From assembly GCF_009914055.1 (NCBI RefSeq), contig NZ_CP028271.1:1922001-1986000 (forward strand): 64,000 bases of DNA, in the 5' to 3' direction. Both the position numbers and the translations under genes were made by a program. This DNA is from Mixta intestinalis. Lineage in GTDB: Bacteria; Pseudomonadota; Gammaproteobacteria; Enterobacterales; Enterobacteriaceae. The notes below the pieces were generated by a model. It had not been told where the DNA came from and did not search any database. It saw nothing but the letters and a program-made list of their open reading frames with translations. The first letter of the stretch is position 1; the number at the start of each line of letters is the position of its first letter. This document shows, in pieces, positions 8,886 through 16,691 of the stretch.

Positions 8886-9914
8886 TCAGCCTGCGGCGAG
8901 GCTGGCTGCCACCGCAGCCTGGAGGTAATTTAATAGCGCTGGCGTTAGCCAGGTCCCCTCCATCAACTCCGGCTCCTGCTGCATCGCCTGTCGGATTTTG
9001 CCTTGCATTGTTGAATCGTCACTGGCATAGGAACGAAACAACTCCAGCCAGTATGCTCCTAACGCACGCGCTTCTGCCGCATCTGGCGCGACGCCACGCG
9101 TCATCGCTTCATTTAGTCGCGCCATCAGCGCAGGCCATTCCTGCATACGATCAAAATAGTGCGCGCGTAGAAAAGCGTATTCCCGTTCATCCAGATAGCG
9201 TCGAAAAATCGCCAGTTTACTTTCAGCAAAAGCGTGGGTGATGTAGTCCAGCATCGCTGGCGTAATGCCGGTTTGCTGCTGCATGGCCGGTTCAGTCAGA
9301 TGCATGCTGGTCAGGCGCGCCAGAAATGCCGGATTGTGTGCCGTATCACGCTCCAGGGTACACATCCAGCGACGTGCCAGCTGCTGCGCCTGCGGTGATG
9401 AAGGCGCGATGCTGCGATCCTGTAACTCCAGTAGTTCCTGTACCATTTGCTGCCATTCGGCTTCGCGTTGCGCATCAGCCTGATAAAAGGGCAGCTGTTG
9501 TAGCTCTTCCGCCGTGAAGTAATTGTCGTACATAGTCATCATCTCTAATGTGGTTAGCCAGTCCGCCAGCTCCGGTTCGCCGCCCTGCGTCAGCTGCTGG
9601 TGTAAATTTCCCAGACGCTGGCGCAGCTGCTGCATTTGCGCCAGCTGACGATCGAGTGCATCCAGTTGTTGAGTGAGGATTTGCGGTAATGAAAGTGCAC
9701 CATTGCTCAGCAAAGCGCCGATTTCTGCCAGCGGCACGCCCAGCCGTTTCAGCGCCTGAATTTGATGCAAACGGCGAATATCCCGACGATGGTAGAGCCG
9801 GTAGCCAGCATCACTGCGCGCAGAAGGCACCAACAGCCCGATACTGTGGTAATAGTGCAACGTGCGCACCGTCACGCCCGTGCGCCGGGCCAGTTCACCT
9901 GCTTTTAATAACAT
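8886..9914 (-). CDS. MerR-family regulator with TipAS-type effector domain
   Basis: The protein has 342 residues from the ATG at 9914, which has GAGGAG six bases upstream; a start at 9932 lacks a ribosome site. The N-terminus is a MerR winged helix (LLKAGELARRTGVTVRTLHYY, then DAGYRLY and RRLHQIQALKRLGVPLAEI), followed by a Gln-rich dimerisation coiled coil (~75-115). The C-terminal half resembles the TipAS/Skn7-like antibiotic-binding helical domain, with two repeats of an 'A-x-x-W-x-x-L' type. TipA-like proteins sense multi-drug ligands and twist long-spacer promoters into activity. No transporter gene adjoins it, so the regulon may be itself or distant genes. It occupies the place held by sbmC in E. 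coli. Confidence 0.85.
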   Translation of the reverse strand: MLLKAGELARRTGVTVRTLHYYHSIGLLVPSARSDAGYRLYHRRDIRRLHQIQALKRLGVPLAEIGALLSNGALSLPQILTQQLDALDRQLAQMQQLRQRLGNLHQQLTQGGEPELADWLTTLEMMTMYDNYFTAEELQQLPFYQADAQREAEWQQMVQELLELQDRSIAPSSPQAQQLARRWMCTLERDTAHNPAFLARLTSMHLTEPAMQQQTGITPAMLDYITHAFAESKLAIFRRYLDEREYAFLRAHYFDRMQEWPALMARLNEAMTRGVAPDAAEARALGAYWLELFRSYASDDSTMQGKIRQAMQQEPELMEGTWLTPALLNYLQAAVAASLAAG

Positions 9915-9941
9915 GACTTTCTCCTCGCTCAACGATAGCCA

Positions 9942-9972
9942 AGGGTAAAGGCTAACGCGGCGTCAGGGTCAA
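9942..9972 (-). promoter_or_regulatory. MerR-type promoter/operator of the TipAS regulator
   Basis: On the minus strand TTGACC (9972-9967) and TACCCT (9947-9942) are separated by 19 bases, the long spacer characteristic of MerR-controlled promoters. The spacer carries the 15-base dyad CTGACGCCGCGTTAG (9966-9952), matching the CT(S)ACG-N3-CGT(S)AG type site bound by TipA/Mta/BmrR-like regulators with one mismatch. This suggests autoregulation. Confidence 0.7.
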
Positions 9973-10061
9973 GCGGCATGCAATAAAAAATAACGCGCGG
10001 GCAGAACAGGATAGAGAGAAAGAGGGAGCCATAAGGCAGGGAAAATATTCAGGCGGGAGAG

Positions 10062-10091
10062 AGAAAAGCAGAGGCCGTGTCGGGCCTCTGC
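10062..10091 (-). terminator. Terminator of dacD
   Basis: GCAGAGGCC and GGCCTCTGC form a perfect 9-bp stem. On the minus strand TTTTCTCTC follows, placing it seven bases after the dacD stop. Confidence 0.75.
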
Positions 10092-10098
10092 CGGATAA

Positions 10099-11286
10099 TT
10101 ACAATTTCTGTTTCAGATAATCGCTGATTTTCGTTACGAGGCCGCCCTCCTCAACTTTATTCAGCGTCATTAGCGGATAGCTGGCTAATACCTTATCTTT
10201 ATCGATAACCTGAATCGTCCCGATCCGCTCACCCTGTTTCAGTGGAGCTTCAAGATCTTTGCGATCGATAATGTATTTCGCCTTGATACTTTCAATCGCG
10301 CTACGCGGCAGCGAAAGTGAAATATCCTCGGTGGTGCCTACCTCCACCTGATGGGGATTGCCGTACCAGACCGTTTCTTTACCCAGCGCTTTACCTGCAT
10401 GGAACAGCTGCACGGTATCAAAATTACTGTTGCCCCAGACCAGCAGCTTACGCGCCTGCTCTTCGCGCCCTTTCGGGCTTTTACCGCCCATAATCACGGC
10501 AATCAACCGATGACGCCCTTGCAGGCTGGAAGCGATCAGGTTAAAGCCCGCGCTTTCGGTATGGCCAGTTTTCAGGCCGTCCACGTGCAGATTTTTATCC
10601 CACAGCAGCCCGTTGCGGTTTTGCTGAGTGATACCGTTCCAGGTCAGCGATTTCTCGCTATACATCTGATAAAAATCGGGCTCCCCGCTGATAATGGCGC
10701 GTGAGAGCACCGCCAAATCGCGCGCGGTAGTATGCTGCCCCGGCGCATCCAGCCCGTGTACGGTTTCAAAATGGGTGTTGCTCAGCCCCAGCTTCGCCGC
10801 ATAGTCGTTCATCATTTTAACGAACGCTTCCTGACTGCCAGCAACGTAATCGGCCAGCGCCACGCAGGCGTCGTTACCGGAATCGATAATCACGCCACGG
10901 CTGAGATCGCGTACCGACACTTTCTCACCCGGCTTAAGGAACATCAGCGAGGAGCCTTTGAACACCGGATTTCCCGCGCCCCAGGCATCCTGACCGATCG
11001 TCACCATATCATCGCGGCTGATGCGGTGCTGATCGATAGCGCGGTCAACGACATACCCCGTCATCAGCTTGGTCAGGCTGGCTGGATTACGCTGTTCATC
11101 GGCGTTGCCTTCGGTCAGCACCTGACCGGTAGTGGCATCCATCAATACCCAGGAGGCGGCGTCAACCGGCGGCGGCGTCAGCGGAAAAGAAACCGCGGCC
11201 CCATCGGCGTGGGCCTGAAGTGCTAAAAACAGTAAACCAGTGATACCTGCAAGCTGACGCCTTTTCAACGGAACATCCTCAGTCAT
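10099..11286 (-). CDS. dacD: D-alanyl-D-alanine carboxypeptidase DacD (PBP6b)
   Basis: This protein of 395 residues is a low-molecular-mass penicillin-binding protein that trims the terminal D-Ala from murein pentapeptides in the periplasm. The three active-site motifs are present: S70-L-T-K73, SGN in IIDSGNDAC, and KTG in DGLKTGHTES. The C-terminal PBP5-like beta domain and an amphipathic membrane anchor (ISDYLKQKL) follow. The N-terminus is a signal peptide. The ATG at 11286 has almost no ribosome site; a TTG at 11268, preceded by GAGGA at good spacing, would give LKRRQLAG, equivalent to the E. coli N-terminus, and may be the true start. The position near sbcB matches E. coli. Confidence 0.93.
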   Translation of the reverse strand: MTEDVPLKRRQLAGITGLLFLALQAHADGAAVSFPLTPPPVDAASWVLMDATTGQVLTEGNADEQRNPASLTKLMTGYVVDRAIDQHRISRDDMVTIGQDAWGAGNPVFKGSSLMFLKPGEKVSVRDLSRGVIIDSGNDACVALADYVAGSQEAFVKMMNDYAAKLGLSNTHFETVHGLDAPGQHTTARDLAVLSRAIISGEPDFYQMYSEKSLTWNGITQQNRNGLLWDKNLHVDGLKTGHTESAGFNLIASSLQGRHRLIAVIMGGKSPKGREEQARKLLVWGNSNFDTVQLFHAGKALGKETVWYGNPHQVEVGTTEDISLSLPRSAIESIKAKYIIDRKDLEAPLKQGERIGTIQVIDKDKVLASYPLMTLNKVEEGGLVTKISDYLKQKL

Positions 11287-11491
11287 AAACTCGAATTAAA
11301 TGAGGGCGTTGTTTTACGGCATCGCGCTACTTTTTTGCTTAATAAATTGCAAAAAATTATGTATTTAACTACCGGTCAGTCATGACTCTTGCCGCTGTTT
11401 TACCGCTACGATGGCGGCGATCTGGCGGCAATGGTTACCATATCTCAAGCGGCTGTTGGTGCTGCACAGACTTAGCCTAATCCCGTTATTA

Positions 11492-11517
11492 AAAAAGCCA
11501 CACGACGGTGGCTTTAT
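11492..11517 (-). terminator. Terminator of the YgdI-type lipoprotein gene
   Basis: AAGCCAC and GTGGCTT form a 7-bp stem with a six-base loop; on the minus strand a TTTTTTAA tract follows. It lies about 20 bases after the lipoprotein stop. Confidence 0.75.
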
Positions 11518-11537
11518 AAATAATGCGATGGCGAAAA

Positions 11538-11765
11538 TTAGTGGGGAATTTCCGTCATGGATTTTACATCGGAGCGGTTGATCTGCTGCTCATTTCCGTT
11601 GGCATCTTTATATTTGATCAGCCCGGTAGCATTGTCCTCTTTTGGCTTGCCATCGCTCACGATAGTACGACCATCGGTAGTATGGATGTAATAATTACTG
11701 CTGGAACATCCCGCCAGCGGCAGGGCGGCGGCAAATACAAATGCTAATAATGCGCTCTTTTTCAT
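11538..11765 (-). CDS. YgdI/YgdR-type small lipoprotein (DUF903)
   Basis: This small lipoprotein has 75 residues from the second of two adjacent ATGs (11765); AGGAGG sits five bases before that one and only two before the first. The signal peptide ends in the lipobox LAGC, so the mature protein should be lipidated and membrane-anchored. The mature part (YYIHTTDGRTIVSDGKPKED, then a GLIKYKDANGNEQQINRSDV segment) is the small beta-barrel typical of YgdI/YgdR. The function of the family is not known. It is monocistronic, divergent from the ydeP-like gene. Confidence 0.88.
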   Translation of the reverse strand: MKKSALLAFVFAAALPLAGCSSSNYYIHTTDGRTIVSDGKPKEDNATGLIKYKDANGNEQQINRSDVKSMTEIPH

Positions 11766-11963
11766 CATAACCTCCTGTTCAGATATTTCCCTTTAATGTT
11801 TAGCACAGTTTAATCATTACGCAATGTATCTTCCTGCCGATGCGCTTATTCCCGTTGTAATATTTCGAAAGCAATTAGATCCATTTTTCTTCTAAGAATA
11901 CCCCCGATACAGGCAGCTTGACCTACCCTTTAGTAACGAATTAACAACAGAACCCAGAGAAAT

Positions 11964-14288
11964 ATGAAACATCAGAATCGTACAATTGGTATTGCTCCTT
12001 ATGGTGGATCGGCTGGCGGCTGGGGCGCGCTAAAAGCGGTTGCTGATGCGTTACGCGGTCAAATGTCGGTAAAGCAAGATGTTATCGCCTTATTTAAAGT
12101 CAATCAGCCGCAGGGCTTTGACTGTCCCGGCTGTGCCTGGCCTGACCCACGCCATGCTTCCTCATTCGAGTTTTGCGAAAACGGCGCCAAAGCCGTTTCC
12201 TGGGAAGCCACCAGCAAGCGAACTACCCCGGAATTCTTTGCATCCCATCCTGTTAGCGAACTCTGGCATCGCAACGCCTTTGAACTGGAAGGCGAAGGTC
12301 GCCTGACACATCCGATGAAATACGATCCCGCCAGCGACACCTATCAGCCGATTGAGTGGGAAACCGCCTTCCGCGAGATTGGCGAGAAGCTGCAAAGCTA
12401 TGACGATCCCAATAGCGTAGAATTTTATACCTCCGGGCGCGCCTCTAACGAAGCGGCTTTTCTCTATCAGCTGTTTGCCCGTGAATATGGCACCAACAAT
12501 TTCCCTGACTGCTCGAACATGTGCCATGAACCTACCAGCGTTGGCCTGCCACAGTCGATTGGCGTCGGTAAGGGTACGGTCACGCTGGACGACTTCGACC
12601 AGTGCGATCTGGTGCTGTGCATCGGCCACAATCCCGGCACTAACCATCCACGTATGCTGGGTACGCTGCGCGAAGTCTCTAAACGCGGAGCCACCATCGT
12701 CGCGATCAATCCGCTGCGCGAACGTGGACTCGAACGTTTTACCTCACCGCAAAGCCCAATTGAAATGCTCTCTCTTAGCTCAACCGCCCTCGCCTCCACC
12801 TATTACAAAGTGCGCGTCGGCGGGGATGCCGCGATGCTTAAAGGCGTAATGAAGGCGCTGCTGGCGATGCATGAACGGGCGCTGAAGGCTGGCGAACCAG
12901 GCGTGATCGATGAGCAATTTATCAACGAGCATACGGAAGGGTTTGAGGCGCTGAAGCAGGATCTTGACGCAACCGACTGGGAGCACCTGCTGAAAGTCTG
13001 CGGAATGGATTATGAGGAGATCCTTAATATCGCCCGCCTGTATGCCAACGCAGAAAAAACTATCATCTGCTACGGTATGGGTATTACGCAGCATCAGTAC
13101 GGCACGCAAAACGTCCAGCAAATCGCTAACCTGCTGTTGATGCGCGGCAATATCGGCAAGCCTGGCGCGGGTATCTGCCCGCTGCGCGGTCACTCTAACG
13201 TTCAGGGCGACCGTACCGTGGGCATTACTGAAATACCGTCTCAGGAACTGCTCGACAATATTGAAAAGGTGTTTGGCTTTAAGCCGCCGCAGGAGCATGG
13301 TCACGGTGCAGTTGCCGCCATCCAGGCGATGCGCGACGGTAAGGCAAAAGCGCTACTCTGCCTCGGCGGCAATCTGGCCGAAGCAATTTCCGATCCGCAG
13401 GTTACCTTTGAAGCGATGCGCAAGCTCGATTTAGTGGTGCATATGGCTACCAAGCTGAACCGCTCGCATCTGCTGCTGGGCAAACATAACTATATTCTGC
13501 CGGTGCTGGGCCGTACCGAACAGGATATCCAGGCCTCTGGCGAGCAAAGCATTACCGTAGAAGATTCAATGTCGATGGTGCACGCTTCGCGCGGTATGCT
13601 AAAACCTGCCTCACCGCACCTGAAATCGGAACCCGCTATCGTGGCGGGCCTGGCGAAAGCAACGCTGCCCAACAGTAAAGTCAACTGGGATCGTATGATT
13701 GGAGATTACAGCTTTATCCGCGAGGCAATCGAAGCTGTTTTCCCGGCCTTTCAGGATTACAACCGACGCGTGCAGCAGCCGGGCGGTTTCCGCCTGCGTA
13801 ACGCCGCCTCTGAGCGAGAATGGCATACGCCTACCGGACGGGCGCAGTTTATGGTGATGGAAGGCGTCAACGAAGATCCACGGTCGCTAAAATGTCACGA
13901 TCTGGTTCTGACCACGCTCCGCAGTCACGATCAGTACAACACTACGCTGTATGGGCTCAACGATCGCTACCGCGGCGTAACTGGACGGCGCGACGTGCTG
14001 TTTATCAACGCGGATGAAGCGGAACATCGTCGGCTACGCGTAGGCGATAAGGTTAATATCATCGCGCTTGATGCCGAAGGTAACCGCACCTCACGCCGTA
14101 TGGATAACCTGACGATTGTGGTACTGGATATGGCACCCGGTTCGGTAGCTGCCTATTACCCGGAAGCCAACATCATGGTGCCGCTGGACAGCCACGATAC
14201 GCAAAGCGGCATCCCGGCGTATAAAAGTATTCCTGTTGAGATGGAGCCTTGCCTGGAGCCGGTGGAAACCTCCGGCGCGCTGCGTTAA
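11964..14288 (+). CDS. ydeP: YdeP/FdhF-family molybdopterin oxidoreductase
   Basis: This 774-residue cytoplasmic protein (no signal peptide) belongs to the formate-dehydrogenase-like molybdopterin superfamily. Visible marks are the N-terminal AGGWGALK and FDCPGCAWPDP with a later Cys (FEFCENGAK) for a possible Fe-S cluster, YTSGRASNEAAFLYQLFAREYG, NMCHEPTS, the pterin-binding GHNPGTNHPRM and the C-terminal beta-barrel domain. It lines up over its whole length with E. coli YdeP, a protein tied to acid resistance whose substrate is unknown. The gene stands alone; a GC hairpin at 14321-14340 may end its transcript. ydeP is not at this site in E. coli, so local rearrangement or insertion is likely. 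Confidence 0.88.
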   Translation: MKHQNRTIGIAPYGGSAGGWGALKAVADALRGQMSVKQDVIALFKVNQPQGFDCPGCAWPDPRHASSFEFCENGAKAVSWEATSKRTTPEFFASHPVSELWHRNAFELEGEGRLTHPMKYDPASDTYQPIEWETAFREIGEKLQSYDDPNSVEFYTSGRASNEAAFLYQLFAREYGTNNFPDCSNMCHEPTSVGLPQSIGVGKGTVTLDDFDQCDLVLCIGHNPGTNHPRMLGTLREVSKRGATIVAINPLRERGLERFTSPQSPIEMLSLSSTALASTYYKVRVGGDAAMLKGVMKALLAMHERALKAGEPGVIDEQFINEHTEGFEALKQDLDATDWEHLLKVCGMDYEEILNIARLYANAEKTIICYGMGITQHQYGTQNVQQIANLLLMRGNIGKPGAGICPLRGHSNVQGDRTVGITEIPSQELLDNIEKVFGFKPPQEHGHGAVAAIQAMRDGKAKALLCLGGNLAEAISDPQVTFEAMRKLDLVVHMATKLNRSHLLLGKHNYILPVLGRTEQDIQASGEQSITVEDSMSMVHASRGMLKPASPHLKSEPAIVAGLAKATLPNSKVNWDRMIGDYSFIREAIEAVFPAFQDYNRRVQQPGGFRLRNAASEREWHTPTGRAQFMVMEGVNEDPRSLKCHDLVLTTLRSHDQYNTTLYGLNDRYRGVTGRRDVLFINADEAEHRRLRVGDKVNIIALDAEGNRTSRRMDNLTIVVLDMAPGSVAAYYPEANIMVPLDSHDTQSGIPAYKSIPVEMEPCLEPVETSGALR

Positions 14289-14381
14289 TACCGCGCTCGC
14301 TACAGCGGTTGCGGTAATCTGGCCCCGCTTCGGTGGGGCCGGGTTATTGTCAAACGTTGGTAAACGGCCTTTCCTCTCCGG

Positions 14382-14921
14382 TTATTTCCGCTCCTGTTCT
14401 AATTGCCGGATGGCGGTCAGCTGGCCGTTTGCCTTGTCGATGGCAGCCAACAACGGCTTAATCCACAAAATTGCCTGACAGTAGCTCAGGGTGTTGGCGG
14501 CAGCGGTACGATCACCGGCTGGGTCAGCGTTTGCGGCATCGGCGTGCAGGGTGCTGGCACGTAAACGTTCCGCGTAGTTGAGCAACCCGTCAGCGATATC
14601 AGCAGGAACAGGCAGATCGCAGGTTTTTTCATGGTGAAGTATCTCCCGGTATTCGATGGTAACGTTATCGGTTTCCGCATCGATCAATGAATTCAGCTTG
14701 CTGGTATATTCAGCGGCCTGATTAAATCGGTTAAAGTTGAATGCCTGCGCGGCAATAACCTGCCCCTGCAATATATTATCGCTATGCAGGATGCGATTAT
14801 CGTTTTGCGCAGCCGCCAGATCGGCCCGACTATTAGCCAGCAGGATGCACAGCGCCGCAATGACCATCACCACCGCAGGCAGAAAAAAACGAATCCCTTT
14901 TTCTCTGAGCAATGAAATCAT
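14382..14921 (-). CDS. Rz-like inner-membrane spanin
   Basis: This protein has 179 residues: one N-terminal membrane helix (residues ~12-29, FFLPAVVMVIAALCILLA) followed by a periplasmic helical, coiled-coil-prone domain, the layout of phage i-spanins. The start overlaps the stop of the upstream hydrolase by four bases (ATGA, 14918-14921), and the o-spanin Rz1 is encoded inside it in another frame, the lambda arrangement. Spanins join inner and outer membrane and disrupt the outer membrane in the last step of lysis. It ends the lysis cassette. Confidence 0.85.
   Translation of the reverse strand: MISLLREKGIRFFLPAVVMVIAALCILLANSRADLAAAQNDNRILHSDNILQGQVIAAQAFNFNRFNQAAEYTSKLNSLIDAETDNVTIEYREILHHEKTCDLPVPADIADGLLNYAERLRASTLHADAANADPAGDRTAAANTLSYCQAILWIKPLLAAIDKANGQLTAIRQLEQERK
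14486..14632 (-). CDS. Rz1-like outer-membrane lipoprotein spanin, nested in Rz
   Basis: This small frame of 48 residues lies wholly inside the Rz gene in a different frame. It begins MKKPAICLFLLISLTGC, giving a signal peptide with lipobox LTGC (Cys17), and the mature part is proline-rich (VPAPCTPMPQ, VPLPPTP), as in lambda Rz1. The upstream-extended frame to 14680 would spoil the signal peptide. With Rz it forms the two-component spanin. The nested arrangement is strong evidence that both frames are real. Confidence 0.85.
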   Translation of the reverse strand: MKKPAICLFLLISLTGCSTTRNVYVPAPCTPMPQTLTQPVIVPLPPTP

Positions 14922-15343
14922 TGTTCCTCCGCCAGCTTAATGGCGCGTACCAGTACATCAAAGGCATAGGGCTGCTCGCCATTTTCATGCTTAATGATCG
15001 CCTGCAATATCTTCATCATAAAACGGCTGTCTCCAGTATCGATAACATGATCCGGTGCCAGGCCCGTAGCCAGTGCCACACTATCAATATAGGCCTGCGT
15101 ATTGTTTTCACTGGCAGGTGCCCAGCGCTGAATAATCGCGTTAATCGTATTCAGGCCGTGTTTACGCTGATAGTTACGCAAAATAATGATCATTGCCCTG
15201 ATCCCATACTCTGCCGATCGGAACTGACAAAAACATTTATCGGTTCGCTGTTTTTCCGGTAATAGTCCTTTCCATTCATCTCCCCAGCGTATGTTGCCGG
15301 GATTATTATTTCTGATACCGCGTGCGGTCTTATCGGTGTTCAT
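14918..15343 (-). CDS. Lysozyme-like murein hydrolase, probable endolysin
   Basis: This 141-residue protein has an N-terminal GIRNNNPGNIRWG motif, shared by a family of phage proteins often labelled 'structural protein' and predicted to have a lysozyme-like fold. No signal peptide or membrane segment is present, so release would need the holin. The gene sits in the endolysin slot: after holin and directly before Rz/Rz1, overlapping Rz by four bases. AGGAG lies six bases before the ATG. The enzymatic role is inferred from motif and position; the catalytic residue could not be fixed with confidence. Confidence 0.65.
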   Translation of the reverse strand: MNTDKTARGIRNNNPGNIRWGDEWKGLLPEKQRTDKCFCQFRSAEYGIRAMIIILRNYQRKHGLNTINAIIQRWAPASENNTQAYIDSVALATGLAPDHVIDTGDSRFMMKILQAIIKHENGEQPYAFDVLVRAIKLAEEQ

Positions 15344-15387
15344 AGGTTCTCCTGCTCGTTAGGCGGCTCCATGCCAGCCAGAGCCAT

Positions 15388-15419
15388 AAAAAAGAAAAAG
15401 GCCGCGCATAAGCGCGGCC
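15388..15419 (-). terminator. Terminator after the lipase gene
   Basis: GGCCGCGC and GCGCGGCC form a perfect 8-bp stem (15400-15419) with loop ATAA, followed on the minus strand by CTTTTTCTTTTTT. It separates the lipase from the hydrolase-spanin genes. Confidence 0.85.
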
Positions 15420-15450
15420 GCCATAATAGGATGCTGTGATAGTGCGTTAA

Positions 15451-16335
15451 TTAAAGGCCTTTTGACTTCAGCCTTTCCATATGTTCTTCGAATATTTTAA
15501 GCGGTTTCGCCTCAGAGCTTACTATGCCCATCGTCTGGTTAACCGCATCAAGGTGGTCCATATTATAATCAGAACGAATGACTTTCCCCAGGTGGGACGC
15601 ATAGCGCCCAACCAGGCCATCATTTTGAAAGCGCTCTTTGGTAAACAGTAAAGAGGTTGCGACCAGCGCGATATGAGCCGGATCGAGATTATTAAATCCC
15701 TGGGTAAAGGGGTTGTAATTTATTACACCACTCCAGGAGTAATAGTAAACGCCATTAACCACCTCCGGGCCATCTCCACCCCAGACGGCGGGAAGTCCCT
15801 GCGGATATTTAGCATTAAACGCTGCTACGCCTTTGGTTGTTAATGAATCCAGCGCGGCAATGGAGCTTTGCGGCAGCCCAGGATTACCAGTTATTGCCGA
15901 CATAAACTTCCCAAAAGCATCCATTACCGTTGATGCGATCAGCTCAGGCAGTCCGCCGGGTTTAATTGCCGCCCTGACTAAATCCGCAAATTCCGATCCA
16001 TAATTCGCGCCACATATAGAGGTTACGGACGCCACCAGCTCCGGATGTTTAGCTGCGGCGTAGCGACAGGCCAGCGGCCCCTGACTATATCCGATAAGAT
16101 TAACTTTCTTCGCGCCTGTTTTTTTGATGACATCTCTTATCGAAGCGATTAACTGCTCTCCACGTACTTCATTACTGTTTTCAACCGAAATAGGCGCGGT
16201 AAATACCACCGCCCCCGCTTTTTCAAGCACTTTTTGCACGCCATAAAAGAGCGGATATATTCCTGCAATCTTCTCAAAACCAAAAAGGCTGGGAACAAGG
16301 ATCACCGGGTATTTTAATTTAGTAACTTTAGACAT
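15451..16335 (-). CDS. Family I.1 triacylglycerol lipase, Proteus-type, no signal peptide
   Basis: This 294-residue alpha/beta hydrolase resembles the Proteus mirabilis-type secreted lipases. The opening YPVILVPSLFGFEKIAG...YPLFYG is typical; the nucleophile is Ser84 in GYSQG, and Asp239 (QNDGLVGR) and His261 (MDHLDAVNQ) complete the likely triad; SNEVRG and PLACRYAAA are also family signatures. It starts directly at MSKVTKLKYP and has no signal peptide. Family members hydrolyse lipids outside the cell, so an export route is needed. It lies inside a holin/endolysin/spanin cassette and is bounded by terminators on both sides, like a phage moron gene. GGAG sits 11 bases before ATG, rather far. 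Confidence 0.85.
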   Translation of the reverse strand: MSKVTKLKYPVILVPSLFGFEKIAGIYPLFYGVQKVLEKAGAVVFTAPISVENSNEVRGEQLIASIRDVIKKTGAKKVNLIGYSQGPLACRYAAAKHPELVASVTSICGANYGSEFADLVRAAIKPGGLPELIASTVMDAFGKFMSAITGNPGLPQSSIAALDSLTTKGVAAFNAKYPQGLPAVWGGDGPEVVNGVYYYSWSGVINYNPFTQGFNNLDPAHIALVATSLLFTKERFQNDGLVGRYASHLGKVIRSDYNMDHLDAVNQTMGIVSSEAKPLKIFEEHMERLKSKGL

Positions 16336-16361
16336 TATTATAAAACTCCGTTTTTAATAGT

Positions 16362-16391
16362 AATAAAAAGGCCCTGATAAAAACCAGGGCT
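16362..16391 (-). terminator. Terminator between tail-lysozyme-type gene and lipase
   Basis: GCCCTG and CAGGGC form a 6-bp stem; on the minus strand CCTTTTTATTA follows. A further 9-bp inverted repeat (GCAGCCATC/GATGGCTGC, ~16435-16462) lies between it and the upstream stop but lacks a T-run. Confidence 0.7.
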
Positions 16392-16475
16392 CTTTGCAAA
16401 ATAAAATTATTCCCATACAGCTATTTTTACAACACGCAGCCATCTTTTTGCGGATGGCTGCCATTATGTTGCTCT

Positions 16476-16691
16476 TTACTGTTTTACACAAACCGCTTCC
16501 AGCCTTATCCACCACGGCGCTTTATTCACCCAATGGTACTCCGGAATAGCTTTACCGTTATTATCCTTATAAATCGTTCTCAGGATACTAACTGAATCCG
16601 GGTGAGGAATATATTTCACGCTGACGCCATTAAAATAATAAGCATCCTGACCGGTATTTTTTGCATTTGGTCTCCAGTAAATACATTGCAT
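16476..16691 (-). CDS. Candidate internally initiated C-terminal product of the tail-lysozyme-type gene
   Basis: In frame with the larger gene, an ATG at 16691 is preceded by AAGGAG (16705-16700) with an eight-base spacer, a near-perfect ribosome site. It would yield a 71-residue protein starting MQCIYWRPNAKN and containing exactly the C-terminal domain after the Thr/Pro linker. Several endolysins make their wall-binding domain separately from such internal starts and assemble it with the full-length enzyme. Use of this start is inference. Confidence 0.45.
   Translation of the reverse strand: MQCIYWRPNAKNTGQDAYYFNGVSVKYIPHPDSVSILRTIYKDNNGKAIPEYHWVNKAPWWIRLEAVCVKQ

Noticed and set aside
11964..14288. 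ydeP-like gene as a defence or toxin component because it borders the lysis island
   Set aside because: Its full-length similarity to YdeP and its own orientation make it an ordinary oxidoreductase; nothing ties it to the cassette.
14321..14340. GC hairpin after ydeP as a firm terminator
   Set aside because: The stem is strong but it is not followed by a T-run, so it is mentioned only in the ydeP entry.
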